Source: Ovis canadensis (taxonomy: Eukaryota > Chordata > Mammalia > Artiodactyla > Bovidae). Taken from it: a stretch of 64,000 nt of DNA. The stretch lies in assembly GCF_042477335.2 (NCBI RefSeq), contig NC_091247.1, positions 3,990,501-4,054,500 on the forward strand, in the 5' to 3' direction. Below the pieces are notes generated by a model. That model made no database searches and was not told the origin of the DNA. It was given only the letters and a program-made list of their open reading frames with translations. Shown in pieces: positions 1 through 12,029 of this stretch; the first letter of the stretch is position 1; each line of letters begins with the position of its first letter. The position numbers and the translations under genes were made by a program.

Positions 1-4
1 CCCG

Positions 5-16
5 GGTCACGTGACC
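5..16. promoter_or_regulatory. Palindromic E-box matching the CLEAR motif
   Basis: The 12-bp perfect palindrome GGTCACGTGACC contains GTCACGTGAC, the consensus of the CLEAR element bound by TFEB, TFE3 and MITF; USF factors also bind such E-boxes. It lies about 340 bp upstream of the presumed TSC1 start site. The match is seen directly; occupancy is inference. Confidence 0.6.
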
Positions 17-369
17 GCCTCCCCGCCCCTCGCTCTCTCGCGTGGCTCCTCCCCGCCGCGCCGGCTCTTCTTTTTGCCTCCTTCGGAGTCACAAGATCTC
101 TCAGCAGCTCCCTTTCGGAATCCTTCCGCCCGTCCCCGCCTCCCCACCCCCCGTAACCCCCCTACCTTACAACTCCTCTTGGCTTTTTCTCGACCGGTTA
201 GCACAACCAGTAATGAGCAGAACGGCCCCTTCTTTCCAAAGGGGCAGTCGGCCACGGTCAACGGTTCTCGGGTTCGAGGGCGAGGCGAGGTGCGGCTGGG
301 GATTCTTTTTCGTGGCGGAGGCTGCAGCGGCAGTGGTCATTTCACGACGGGGGGGAGGTGCTGTACGTC

Positions 370-381
370 CAAGATGGCGGC
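370..381 (+). promoter_or_regulatory. TISU / YY1 element
   Basis: CAAGATGGCGGC matches the TISU consensus (SAASATGGCGGC) at every position and also the YY1 core. TISU elements lie just downstream of the cap of mRNAs with very short leaders, and serve both transcription (YY1) and scanning-free initiation at their ATG. Here the ATG at 374 would be about 30 nt from the presumed cap, but it opens a short upstream ORF instead of hamartin. Confidence 0.65.
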
Positions 382-406
382 GCCCTGTAGGCTGGAGGAA
401 CTGTGA
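374..406 (+). other. Upstream ORF 1 in TSC1 exon 1 (10 codons)
   Basis: ATG at 374 to TGA at 404-406 encodes MAAPCRLEEL, entirely within exon 1. Its start context is the TISU element. Ribosomes that translate it would have to reinitiate downstream to make hamartin. Whether the peptide accumulates is unknown. Confidence 0.55.
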
Positions 407-1339
407 GGTAAACAGCTGAGGGGGAGGAGACGGTGGGTGAGTACGGGGGTGTCGCCCCTTGCTTTTCGCTGGGGTCTTCTCGGGGCGGTCCGGGCACCAT
501 GACCCCAGTCTGGGAAGCCCTGTGGGGCTGGGGCAAGGGGCTCATTGCCGGGGAAGGGACCCCGGGAAGGGGGGGTTTGGAGAGCTTTCCCCTCCCTCTT
601 ATTACTCGCTATCTCCGACGGGGCCTGACGGGTTTCTGGGGGAAGAGAAGCGGCCCCGGCCGGCCCTTGGCCCCTCCTCGGCGGCGGAGGGGACCGCTGC
701 ACCCCCCCGGGCCGAGGTGTCGAGGGCAGGGGGTGAGGTGGGCCGCTTTGCCAGCCCCTTGCTTGGTGGGGTGACAGGTTCCCTCGGGGTGCGGAGAGCC
801 GAGGAGAGACCCTCCGCGGGAGAGGCAGGTCTGGATTGGGGGGTGGGGGCTTGTGCCAGGGCTTGATGAGAAGGGTCAGGGGGTGGGGGCGGGGAATGAA
901 CGGAGTCTGCCTGTGGGCATCGGGGACCTGCCCGGACTCGGTGTCTCCGCTGAAATTTGCAGGAGCGTGTGTGCCTCGCTCCAGGTGTGCTTCTGGGTGT
1001 TTAATTGATGGTGAAAGACAGTTACGTTCCAGCCGGCAGAGGTGATTCTTAAGAGACAGCTATTTGCAGAGCCACTCCTAGACGCTCATTCATTCATTTG
1101 AGGAACTTGAGGACGAAGAACCGGCAGTCAGAGAGCCCTTCAAGAATTAAAGCTGTTTCTTTGTGTTTCCTAGTACAGAGTTTTGCTTCTGGCGTTCTGG
1201 GTTTGGAGGGGTGGGGGTGGGGGCTTTGAAGGGGGCGCGGTCCTCCTGACACCAGCAGCTTGTTGACGGAGCGCGCACTTTGGAAGGGCTCCGCAGTCGT
1301 CACCTCCTTTAGCCCTCGGGACAAAGGGGAAAGGCCGCC

Positions 1340-1460
1340 ACCAGGAATCCCTCCCATTTCTCAGATGAAGAAACTGAGGCCCAGAGAGATTAGGGAACCG
1401 TGCCCCAAGGTCACACCTCTAGGATTCTGTGAGCCGGGATTGGAACTGGAGTCTTGATTC
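1340..1460 (-). repeat. MIR SINE fragment
   Basis: The stretch reading from CCCATTTCTCAGATGAAGAA through CCCAAGGTCACAC to GCCGGGATTGGAAC is the conserved MIR core and 3' part in reverse orientation. It is an ancient tRNA-derived SINE, shared by placental mammals. Confidence 0.7.
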
Positions 1461-3519
1461 CAAGACTGTGCTCCTGTCTTTGTACTTAACATGATTCTCG
1501 TTTATCTGTTAATAGATCAGATCTGACTTGTCATTCTTTCTGATCAGGTGATTAGAGTTAATCAGTTGGCCAGGGTTTGTGCATAAGTGCCTGTGTGTGC
1601 GTGCTTAATTTTGAAGAGGGGCCCACTTGCTCAAATACTTTAGCTTTTGTTTGGGATGGCAGTGTTGTGACTATAAACACGGTAGTCTAAATTAGGCTGG
1701 AAAGTATTTGATGTTTTCATAAAACCAATGCGTTTACTGCAGAAAGAAGCCATGCTAAAATCCTTGCCGGATTTTTTATAGAAAGCATAGAAATAGCACT
1801 TCACTTGACACAGCCTAAGCTGGTAAAAGTACTAAAATAGAATAATATTCTTCTGAGATACTTGGATTTATAATTTGGGGATCAACTTGGAATCATCTGA
1901 ATTTGCACTTGTTGACAAAACGGGGCTGTAAATTTCGAGAAGCGTTATAAAACCCAACCTTGTGGGAGCCCTTGATTTACTGAGCAACCACCTGTGATGC
2001 TTAAGTTGAACATTCCCGAGTAAACCTGGAATATGCAAATATGGAAACTGATTTAAGGTCGTATGGGGAAATGCAAACTTTAACCGTCGTGCATCAAGCA
2101 AATGAGGCGCCTCAGAAACAGTGAAACATCCTTTGCTATGGCCCTGGGGAGCTGCAGAATCTTCCTCTAACCACCGGGTGTAAACTTAAGGGGTGTTTAT
2201 CGAAGATGTAAATGGGAAATATCCTCTTGCTAAAGTTAATATCTTAGGCCAAACACTCTTACATCAGGTGCATGAAAGGGCGAATGATGTAAGCTTTCTC
2301 TGCTTCATGCATTTCCTGGTGTCATAGACTTTGGTTTGTTCCTAAATTCCTAGTTAGACAGATTCCTAGGCAGCTACCCACATTCTTTCTTGTTTTCCGT
2401 TAAATTGGAGTGTCTCAAATCCTGTGACTCAGTTGTACTCTGCCTGATTGGATTCTTAAGAGGGAAGACATCCCAGTCTGCGGGTGTAACATGATGCCTT
2501 CTGTTCTTATTTGTGAAGTGAAACTAAACAGTCTTGACGAGGACAGATCAAATATATTCCTGTCTGTAGAATAATGAAATTGCTGGAAATGAGAAATCTC
2601 TCAACAGTAGTGTCTGTCAAACCTTCATGCACAGGTAGTTTGCATATGTCGCTGAGGACACCCTGGATATATATTTTGGAAGAAGTTATAGGTGATTCTG
2701 ATGGCACCAGAGGTTGAGGACCAGTGGCTGAAGTTATCAGTTTGGCTATTTTTCTTTTAATTTATAATTCACTGCAGAGGCATTTCTTAAAATAGCTCCT
2801 AACCTCTGGTGTATATAGTGGTGGGTGAATTTGGGGCTCTTGAGGTACAGCTGACTTGATCTTACAGGTGTCTTCTTTTAAAGTTTGTTAAGGTGCAGGC
2901 ACCATTCTTTTCTGGGTTCTAGGGCCTTGGTGGACTAAAATTAACGTTTCCTGGAATTAATTAGATAGTCTTGACTGCAGATGAGCCACATACAGCAATA
3001 CATCAACCATTTCAAGCTTTTCTAAAAGTCACATAGATTTCAAGTACTTTGGGGGTCAGGTTAAACATTCTATGTTGATCGAATCAGGTGTTAAATGGCT
3101 TTATAATAACTAAGCAAACCAGCGACTTTTAGCTTGACCTGTTGAGTTTTTATTCTTTCCTATCACATTTTAGAAAAAGATATTCCTTGTAAGTGCCTCA
3201 TATTATAAATCTCTTTGAGAGATTAGTTTTATTGGTATTGGTTTTATCAATTAAGTAGCTGCAAGCATGAAAGAAAAGTGTACTCAATAGCATTTAAACC
3301 TCTACTTTTAGCTTTTTGCTTTAAAAATAAATATGTATAATTGGCATATACTTAAACACTAAATTTTTTCCTCTCAGTGTTTCGTATAGTTTGTATATGA
3401 AAAAAAAAAACACAACAGTTTTTTTCCATTGGTCTGAAAAAGATTTCAGCCCATTTAAATTGGTCTAAAATTACCATCAACGATTTTAGATTTTTCCTTT
3501 TCTGCTTTGCTTTTTTAAA

Positions 3520-3615
3520 AAAATTATTTTTTTATTGAAGGATAATTGCTTTACAGAATTTTGTTGTTTTCTGTCAAACTTCAACATGAATCAGCCATAG
3601 GTATACATATATCTG
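3520..3615. repeat. Ruminant interspersed repeat fragment, family uncertain
   Basis: The T-rich start followed by TTGAAGGATAATTGCTTTAC and CAACATGAATCAGCCATAGG is a phrase I recognise as high-copy in ruminant genomes. I cannot place it confidently in a family. Confidence 0.4.
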
Positions 3616-4269
3616 CTTTGCTTTTTAAGCCTGTAGTTCCTAAACATTAGTAATTTGATGTCTAGTGTCTATTTTTGGGAGGGGGGAGAATAAAAAAACC
3701 AAAAATTTTCATGTATATAAAACATGTATAATCCCAGGACCTTGCTTATTTCTTCTTACTTCTCTTGTGTAGTACTAACTTTTTTCTATACAGGGAAGTA
3801 GCAAAAGATAACAACACTTTTAAAGGTTGAATGAATTCAGGTTATCATCTAATGAGTAAAGTGCCTGAAAAACCTGGTTTTGATACAAAACCAGACATGG
3901 TAGTTACTGGCCTAGAATTCACAGGTCACCTTCTAAAGGGAAGATGATGGCAGTAGAGCCCATGAAGTATCTGAGTGACAAGGGATAATTTTACTCTCCT
4001 GTTGGTGATGGAGGGCACACTGGGCCGCGGTGAGAAAGAACAGATGTCGTGACCTTACTGTCTGCAGTGGTTAAGACCTGTGCTGCTCTGAGTACAGAGC
4101 ACACAAGCACAGCGAGAAACATGAAATGTATCCATTTTAAACTACAGAATGACTTCATCAGTGTTTCAAATATGTTAGTAAATGTTGACTTCTAAGCCTT
4201 ATGTACCTAGCAGTACATTTTGTGTAGTAGTAATGTTATAATAAAGTTTGTATTTATTGGCACAATGCC

Positions 4270-4440
4270 AAACAGTGTGCTAAAGTTTTTGACATTTGTG
4301 ATCCTGTTAACTCTTCTTGAAACCTTTCAGGGACAGGAGAGGGAGATGAGAAATTGGAGGTTTCAGTAACTTATTCAGTGAGTTGAGCTAGGATTTGAAC
4401 CCTGTTGGTTGACTCCAGAACCCACACATTTAATCTTTCA
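4270..4440 (-). repeat. Probable MIR fragment
   Basis: Degenerate similarity to the MIR 3' half is seen, with AGGATTTGAACCC and a decayed 'gagatgagaaattggaggtt' segment. It is heavily diverged, so the limits are approximate. Confidence 0.45.
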
Positions 4441-5036
4441 CTTGATAAATAGTCTGAACTGCTGAGCTCATAAACTATTTGAAAGGTCAGTGGTTCTTAA
4501 GATTTTGGGGGCCTCAGTTCCCCTCTGAGAGTTTGTGGGAAGCTGTGGACCAAATACCCTTTTCTGTCCCATCAGCTCCAACAAAATTCACACAGATAAG
4601 AAAGTTTGAATAGGAACTTATAGACCCAGCCTGAAAGCCGGTTGATCATTCCAAATAGTTTACTGCTCTTAAAAATGGACTCGGGCTTTCAGAAACAAAA
4701 GCAACCCACAGATAGGAAAGGCCTAAGTCTTTTAAAGATGGACTGTGTACTGCTTGTACTATATTTTGTTAAAACTTTTATATTGAAAGGTTCTTTACAG
4801 TTCACTGGGAAATCAACCTTAGGTGTCACATTAAAAGAAATTATAAGTGGAGAACTCAGGTGTGTAACTTGCTAAATTCTTGTCAGGCTTAGGATTCAGT
4901 CCCTGTGTACCTTTATCACCTGGCAGAGTTCCATTGGGCTTTTTTCCAAGGTTTAGCCATTATCTTTTTTTTCCTTTTGAACCTCAAAAGTATATATATA
5001 TATTTAATATTTCTTGCCTTCCCCCTCCTTCCTAGA

Positions 5037-5150
5037 CTAGTGGTTCAGAATCACCTGGAAGACCCCACTTCCAGATTCAGAAGTCTCAGACCAGGCTTAA
5101 AGCCCTAAATGATGGGTGTTGCTGGTGTGAGGACCACCTTTGAGAACCAC
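5037..5150. repeat. MER5-like hAT transposon fragment
   Basis: The TGGTTCAGAATCACCTGG start and TTTGAGAACCACAGG end resemble the terminal parts of the non-autonomous hAT-Charlie element MER5A/B. There is no coding capacity. Confidence 0.5.
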
Positions 5151-5376
5151 AGGTGTTAGTCCTAGACTATCAAAGCTTGTGCCTTTATTTCCTAGGAGTT
5201 TTCTATTTTAGTCCTTGAACTTGAAACCTAAAGAAAACTTACAGTTTGCTCAGATTTATTTTAAGAGAAGCTCTTATTTTGAAACATGACACTTGGTTTA
5301 TTTTCTTGGTAAATAATTTTGTTCATGGTAATAGAAAGTTAAAACACAAGAAACATAGTTTATAGATGAGGTGGTG

Positions 5377-5591
5377 GTTGCTGTTGTTTTAGTCACTGAC
5401 TCAAGACCGACTGTTTAGAACCCCATGGACTGTAGCCTGCCGGGCTCCTTCTGTCCATGGGATTCTCCAGGCAAGAATACTGGAGTGGGTTGCCATTTCC
5501 TTCTCCAGGGGATCTTCCTGACTCAGGAATTGAACCTGCTTCTCCTGCATTGTAGGCAGATTCTTTACCACTGAGCCACCAGGGAAGTGCC
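5377..5591 (-). mobile_element. Bov-tA SINE
   Basis: This is a reverse-orientation Bov-tA. It has the CCCCATGGACTGTAGCCTG box, then AATACTGGAGTGGGTTGCCA, then the tRNA-like end finishing in GAGCCACCAGGGAAGTGCC. The family is restricted to ruminants. Confidence 0.9.
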
Positions 5592-8094
5592 TTATATTAT
5601 AGAAAACGTATACCTAACCAGAATCAGTGTCTCTCCCTGCAGACAAGATGCTAGAGGATCCACCTATGAAATAGGTTATACGCTCCAGCAGATTGTCCTT
5701 TTGGGTCCCTGATGGCTAACATTCTGAATGGAGAACCTGGAGCTCCTCCTCTGTTTATACAACCTTGAGAGGGACCACACTGCTGAGACCATTTAAATCA
5801 CACATGACTATACATATTGCCAGGTTTTGCTCTCAGCTGTTTCACTTTCACACACTTGAGTGATATTTCCTTCTCTGCAGAAGTAGGAAGAGGAATTGGA
5901 GCTCATATCTTACCTTTTTTAGTTGCATTTGTGCTGAAGACAACTTTATTCACTTGGTAGAATATTCCTGTAAGAAATCACCTGAGCGGTACGGAGCCAG
6001 AGCCAGGCCTGACTGTGTAAAGTATATTATTGCCATTTTATTACTGTCTGTTATCGGTGTAATGTTGCTCTTCTCTTTGTGCTGTGCTTGATAATGACAT
6101 AGTCCATCTCTGCCTCAACCTGTGTCTGAATTGTCTTTGAACTTTCTTAGATAAAAACCTCAGTATACAAAACAAGTTAGTGAAAAGACAACTACCTACC
6201 TTTATTATACCTGTAGTTGTTTTTACATCATTGACAAGTTGTACAAGATTATCTTAGGCGATGTGATACATAGTTACATATTTTATGTGGGGTTTGTGGT
6301 TCTGAAGAGTCCCAGGGGTGAGAAGGCCACACACAACACTTGATTTTCCAAAAGTCCGAATATTCAGCTGATATTTTCAGATAAAATGCTTTCTGAAGGC
6401 ATTTGGGTGCCTGCCACGAGTGTTTCATGAAGGCGCACACAGCTCTTAGCGCTCTCAGCCTGTAATGCAGAATGCTGGGGTAGAGATGCATGAAACAGTC
6501 ACCCTGCTGGTGACACCTCCACATGGCTGGGCTAGCTGGAGTCCACGTGTGGCCCCGTGTATAGAGGCCATCCCTCTGGAAACACCTAAAGAATGAAATG
6601 AAGGTGAAATGTGAAAACAAGTTGGCCTGTGCTCCTTCTGCTTAATCTCAAAACACTGAAGCACAGAGCTCTCATCTTCCTGGAACCCACCCTTTATTTT
6701 TATTCAGAGAGACTTCTTAATTGCCCTTGTAGAAAGGCAATCACCGTGTTGCTTTCAGGTGAGAATACCACTTTGGGGTCAGACATCAAAGAGGAAGGGT
6801 CTAGGTTTGAGGGCATGTTTCCTTTTTAATTTGGCTTCTGAAGGTAAGAACATTGCATTGGCCCTGTTACGCCCTGACAGGTGTTTCCATCAGAACCCCT
6901 CAGGGGGACACATTTTTGAGGAGGGTCTTCTCCATTCCTCACTTCTAAGCAGGAAGTTCACAGGTCACATGATTTTCCCTAGTAGTACCTCCATGGGGCA
7001 GGATTTAAATATAAGTGAACAAGTAAACACTTCAAATACAAATAATGGCAGGTAGCCCTTGACTCGCCAACACTTATTACCATTACCATCTTTTAGCATG
7101 GTGGTAAAGATGTTAAGTGTTAATGTCGAGCATTGGACAAAAACCGTTCTGACTTTCTATGCCAATTTCTTTATCTGTGACGGTGATCCTGGCTGGACAG
7201 GCTACGAGATCGCATCTGGTATTACATCCTAATTTTACCCTTGCCTTAGATGTTCCTTTTCAGGTAAAACATCCAACTGCGATTAATTGCAAGAGGAGTC
7301 TGCATGACTCACTGGACTCACAGCTGATTCTAACATTCTCAAGATTAGAGGCTCCACGGTTTTAACTGCAGCCCTTCTGGTGGAGTGACTGTGGCTGGGC
7401 AAGCACTCCCTGTCTGAATGGTTTGCTTGGCCTCCTCGGAAAGCCAGCCTCTGCCCAGCTCTGCACACACACTTGGCGTATGCTGCTGAGGACTGCTGGT
7501 ATTAAATGCCTAGAATGTGTTCCACAAGGAAAGATAATTACCCCATCATCTGAGCATGAAGTTTTAACTGTGAGAGAGCTGCCCGACACGCTAGTTCAGC
7601 TTTGGCCAGGATCATATATTGAAGGGCTTGCTTCTAGGCTCTTCCATGTTGACTGTAACTAGGCCTGTGTTGTATATGAGGTTCAGCTGCCATGTCTACA
7701 TCCCACCCTGGAATGGCTACCAAAGAAGCTGGTGAACTTTTTGTTGACCCACACAGAGTATATTTGCCCATTGGGTACCGGACGCTAAATAGGCCCTGGG
7801 TGTCCACCAGTAGACCCAACAGGTGGTCCCAGTCCCCATGGAGCTCACAGTCTAATCAGGCTGTACCTAAATGTAGTTTGAAGGATCCACATTTTAAAAA
7901 GCAAACTGGAATGTATATATATTCGTGTTAAACATGGATATTTAATATAATTTAGAAAGGGGAGCAGGAGAAGAAAATAGAAAAATGCTAGCTGTTCTCA
8001 AATATGTTTGTCATGCAGAGGGATTAGGTTAAGGTGGTGCTGTTTTGAAGGCCGAGTTCAGCTTTGTACATTTATTTAAGAAATGTTCTGACTC

Positions 8095-8480
8095 CTAGTC
8101 ATTCTGTCAACAAGTCCCAGACTCTGTGGCAGCTGCAGGAGATACAGCGCTGAAGAAGCCCCGTCTTTCCTTGCCTGGACTCCTGTGCTGTTGATGGGGA
8201 CATGCTCAGTAACTCATTGCACTTATTTAATTGGGTTGTGGTCAGTGACACCGAGAAACACAGGCTACAGGGAGCACATGCTGGGCCTCGCCTGGTCTGG
8301 GCGTGAGTGGAGGAAAGTGAAGGCTTCTCTGAGGAAGCGCCTATTCAAGCAGAGAATTTGAGGGTGAAGACGGAGCTCGGGAGCGGGCAGAGGTCAGGTC
8401 TCGGGGGCACAGGGACTGCTTGTACCTGGTCCTGAAGTGGGGAGCACATAGGTCAGCTGAGAGAAGGTGAGGCTAGTGGG
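8095..8480 (+). repeat. L2-like LINE remnant
   Basis: The order of motifs (a 'gcaggagatacagcgctgaagaa' part, then 'aggcttctctgaggaagcg') follows the typical L2 3' region in decayed form. No open frame survives. Confidence 0.4.
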
Positions 8481-9009
8481 GCAGGGGCGGGGGGCTTATG
8501 GGGGACCAGGACGTGCTTCATGCCTGGCGCTATTCTTACTCGTGGGGCACGTCAGGACTGCCCCACGCAGCCTTAGGAGGCAGGCGCCGCGGCGCTTCTC
8601 TCCGTGCAGATGACAGGATTCAAGGTTAGATGTTAGAGACGTGCAGTCACCCAGCCAGAGTTGCGTGGCTGCTCGGTGGCGGGGCCTGGGTTTTTCTACT
8701 CCGAGCTCTAATTCTAGAGCCTGTCCTGCCGGCGCATTTACTGCCCACTCATTTATGGCTCTAATAAAGACAGTTAGCAAAAGGCAGACTTTACAAGTTC
8801 AGCGCAATAGAAAGAATTTTCCCGCAGCCAGCTGTTCGGAAATGTAGATGGGGAGAGGCCTGTGCACCATTCCAGTGGAAACCAGATGGCCACCTGTCAG
8901 GGATGGGGTGGAGCGGGAAGCCAGTGACCCCCAACACCCCGCTGATGGCATCTGGGATCTCACTGCAGCGTGAGATGGTGATTTACAGATATGTGTTTTT
9001 TCTCTCCAG

Positions 9010-9072
9010 TGACCATGAAAGACACCAGGTTGACAGCACAGAAAACTAAAGTACCAATTGTCCCCAGAACAG
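9010..9072 (+). other. TSC1: TSC1 exon 2 (5' UTR, non-coding)
   Basis: This 63-nt exon lies between TCTCTCCAG and GTAAGG. It corresponds to the human second non-coding exon as recalled. It carries an upstream ATG at 9015 with an A at -3, which opens an ORF that continues into exon 3. Confidence 0.85.
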
Positions 9073-9249
9073 GTAAGGTGTAAACTCAGTGCAGCGGCCG
9101 TGGGGAAGGGAGGGGAGAATCATTTATCTTGTCTGTGGTTGCACTCGTGCAAAGAGGTTTCTTTGCATTCAGGATGTAACGTTGATGATTTTAGCTATTT
9201 GCCAGTAACTGGACCTTCTGTGCCGTGAAGTAATTAGTCAAATTATCGG

Positions 9250-9420
9250 TAATTTATTAACGGCTTATTGAGTGCCAGGCATGGTGTTAAGTGCATCCTA
9301 TGGTTATTTATTTTCCTCTTCACAGCCATACTTTTGGTATGTCTTCATTATGCAGATAAGGAATTGGGCTCTGAAATGTTACATAATTTTCCTAAGGTTG
9401 TATAGCTGGGGTACTTGCTT
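9250..9420 (+). repeat. MIR SINE fragment
   Basis: The run from TTGAGTGCCAGGCATGG through TGCAGATAAGGAA to GGTTGTATAGCTGGGG follows the MIR consensus in order, with moderate decay. Confidence 0.6.
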
Positions 9421-9521
9421 TACCTGCAACTCAAATCAGTTCTGTCTAACAGCAAAAATTGGTTTTAACTACTAAATAAAATTGAATCCTGAGTGTTTTG
9501 AGCAAGCCATTTAACTAGCAC

Positions 9522-9700
9522 AGAGGTTCTCAACCCTGGCTGTGCCTTAAAAACCCACATGGGTCTATAAAAACAAACCAGATGTCCTGTCTGGACCCTG
9601 CCCCTTAACCTGCTCTGGAGTGAGGCCTGGGCTTCAGGATTTCATAGCCTCTCCAAGTTATTCTAGTGTACGAACTAGGCTGAGGACCCCTGAGCTAATG
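9522..9700. repeat. MER5-like hAT transposon fragment
   Basis: It opens with AGAGGTTCTCAACCCTGGCTG and runs on to a GAGTGAGGCCTGGGCTTCAG segment, as in MER5A. It is a non-coding fossil of a DNA transposon. Confidence 0.55.
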
Positions 9701-10224
9701 AGTTAGCATTTACATCCTAACATGGCTTTATCTACTACTTGTCTTAATCAGTTTTCTGGGGATGAGATGTATGCTAGTGTGCTTTTTAAGAGCTGGAGGA
9801 TTCCTAGAGTCCTAGAATATATCCTTCCTAAATACAGGGATCTAGCGTGTCTGTGGCTAGGAGTGTGGCCTGAGTGGCCCCTGAGCAGGATGTTGAATTT
9901 GGAGGCAGGAGTGCGCAGTGCAGCAGCTTTCTGTCTGCAGGAAGGGCATAAGGAAGATGGGAAGGCGTTCTGTCCGCCGTCTTTGTGCACAGACGGCTGA
10001 TGGGACTCGGCTGGTGCCTCCCTGGTTGCCCTTTGCTGTATTGTCACTGTCTGCCTCATCTTGCCTCATAAGAGTTACGAAATAAGGTGAGGATTTTTGC
10101 CTTAAAGCTTGCTGTCTGTTCACAAACAGGGTCTTAATACAGATTGTAGACTCACAAGAAGGTGGAAGAAGCATTGTTCCCTCACGAGTACGGAAGACTT
10201 CCTTGAGTTTGACTTCTCATTAAA

Positions 10225-10495
10225 AAAATTTTTTTCTTTTAATTTTTATTTATTTTTGGCTGTACTGAGTCTTCATTGCTAGACAGGCTTTCTCTAGTTG
10301 TGGTGAGTGAGGATGTCTCATTGTGGCGGCTTCTCTTGTTGGGGAGCATAGACTCTAGAGGGCATGGGCTTCAGTAGTTATGGCTCATGGGTTCAGTTGC
10401 CCCGCGGCATGTGGAATCTTCTAGACCAGGGGTCAAACCTGGGTCCCCTGCACTGGCAGATGGATTCTTAACCTTGGGCTGGTGGTCCAAGCAAG
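10225..10495 (-). mobile_element. CHR-type cetartiodactyl SINE
   Basis: The reverse-orientation element starts in a T-rich tail, runs through TTTCTCTAGTTGTGGTGAG and GGCATGTGGAATCTTC, and ends with GATGGATTCTTAACC. This is the tRNA-derived CHR family shared by ruminants, hippos and whales. Confidence 0.75.
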
Positions 10496-12029
10496 TCCCA
10501 TTTTCAAGCGTTTTATGGGTACGTCACCCTGTCCGTTGTTGGTTGGCCACTGAATATGTGTTTGAACCCAGTGTCAGATGGTCCTGTTCATAGCCTCGAG
10601 GCCCAAGCTGAATGTCACACATCAGAAATCTCAGATTGTATTAAATATTTTTCAATATTGCACTTGTTTTATGTTACAGTAGTCCTATTGTTAACGTCTG
10701 AAATTTTAACGTAGGAAAAGTACTTGGTCAGCACCATCAGCTGCTGGACTGCCCCCGTGTTAGCAGGTGGGTGACACTAGAAAGATGTTCCCCTTCAGCT
10801 GCCACTTTTAGCCCCATCACTAACCTTTGTGGACAAAGCAGAATGGAATTCAGGAGAGTTTCTGGTAAATTATGTTTTAGAAGGAACCTGTACCTGGGAT
10901 TCATAGCTTGGTCAAGCCTCAAGGATCCTTCATCTTAAAGCCACCTTAACAGTTATTGACAACCTATGTCAGTCATCTTGAAAAGCTTTTTGTTTAAATT
11001 TTTAGCCCCCACAGACACAAAATACAAGACAAAAACTATAAGAAATTGTCTTCCTGTAATGGTTTTATAAAATCTGTTTTGAAATTTTTGATTAGTGAGT
11101 ATAAAATGTGTTTGAGTATTTCATTTTTTTCTTAACATTGTTTTTTTCATATTTATGTTTGACTTGAAGATGATTTATCATGGATATTGTTGACTGTGGT
11201 TTGGTTTTTTTTTTTCATGTTTTAAAATTTAGATAACAAGCTGGCATTTTATTTTTAATTCACCTTCACAAGACGTGTGGTGTTCCCAAATCTGACTTTT
11301 TCTTGAAAGACTACAAATTAGGATTACAAATTAAATGAAGTTATTAAATGAATATTTTTTATGATAAATGTAAAACAATTATATAAAGGTTAGAATTAAT
11401 TTCTTTTGTGTAGCCAAGTATTGTTAAAAGTTTTATAAACATTTGGCTCAAAGAATAATTAATGTTATTTGTAAAGCTATCTAGTGAACCTACCTTCTTG
11501 ATACTCATTAATACATTTAACTCTTTGAAAGTCCTTAATTGTTTTCGAACATAAAAATCACATTAACCGAGGCTTTTATTTTTAATAATAATAAATGAAT
11601 AAATATTGTATTGATGGAATTTCAACTTATAAAACACAAAGCCTAGATGTTGCATCTAGAATGTTTTCTCTTTGTTCCGATATTAACGGTAATCCTAAAT
11701 GCATGCCTGTCCACATTACAGACATTGTGTGGATTACATATGATGGTAACATTAACATATCCTTGCTGGTCACACGTACACAGTCCCAGAAATGCTGCTA
11801 AATGCTGCTAAAGTGGCCGATGGACCGTTCAACTTTCAGTCCTACAGACCAAGGCCACAGCCAGATTTGGGCCAAAAATAGAAACTAAAACCGAGCTTTG
11901 GTAAATCCCTGTTTTCCATGTTTGTTGAGACCATGCTAAGTGTTCTGTTTGATCAAATCTGGTTACCAGTGTAGGGGTTAAGTTTGGTTTATTCAGAAGT
12001 AGTGATGTGGAACCCCTGTGTTGCTTTTG

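Larger units (their letters stand above)
344..436 (+). other. TSC1: TSC1 exon 1 (5' UTR, non-coding)
   Basis: This stretch closely resembles the start of human TSC1 mRNA as I recall it. It ends in CGGTGG followed by a strong GTGAGT donor at 437. The 5' limit is approximate and taken from that recall; no start site can be read from the sequence alone. It contains a complete 10-codon upstream ORF (374-406). Confidence 0.75.
1..900 (+). promoter_or_regulatory. TSC1: CpG-rich promoter region of TSC1
   Basis: The first 0.9 kb is rich in G, C and CpG, unlike the AT-rich intron that follows. It surrounds non-coding exon 1 and shows no TATA box at a suitable distance, which fits a housekeeping CpG-island promoter. 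It begins with a palindromic E-box and contains a YY1/TISU element at the start of the transcript. The window begins inside or at the edge of the island, so its upstream limit is unknown. Confidence 0.85.
437..9009 (+). other. TSC1: TSC1 intron 1 (8.6 kb)
   Basis: The intron runs from GTGAGT to TCTCTCCAG. It is mostly unique AT-rich sequence with scattered old repeats: a MIR at about 1340-1460, another at about 4270-4440, a MER5-like fragment at about 5037-5150, a Bov-tA SINE at 5377-5591 and L2-like sequence at about 7770-7870 and 8095-8480. Short open frames are present but none looks like a protein I recognise. Confidence 0.7.

Noticed and set aside
11-406. Long open frame through the CpG island ending in MAAPCRLEEL
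   Set aside because: GC-rich DNA is open by chance in several frames. Most of it lies upstream of the presumed start site. Only the last 11 codons are within exon 1 and are reported as an upstream ORF.
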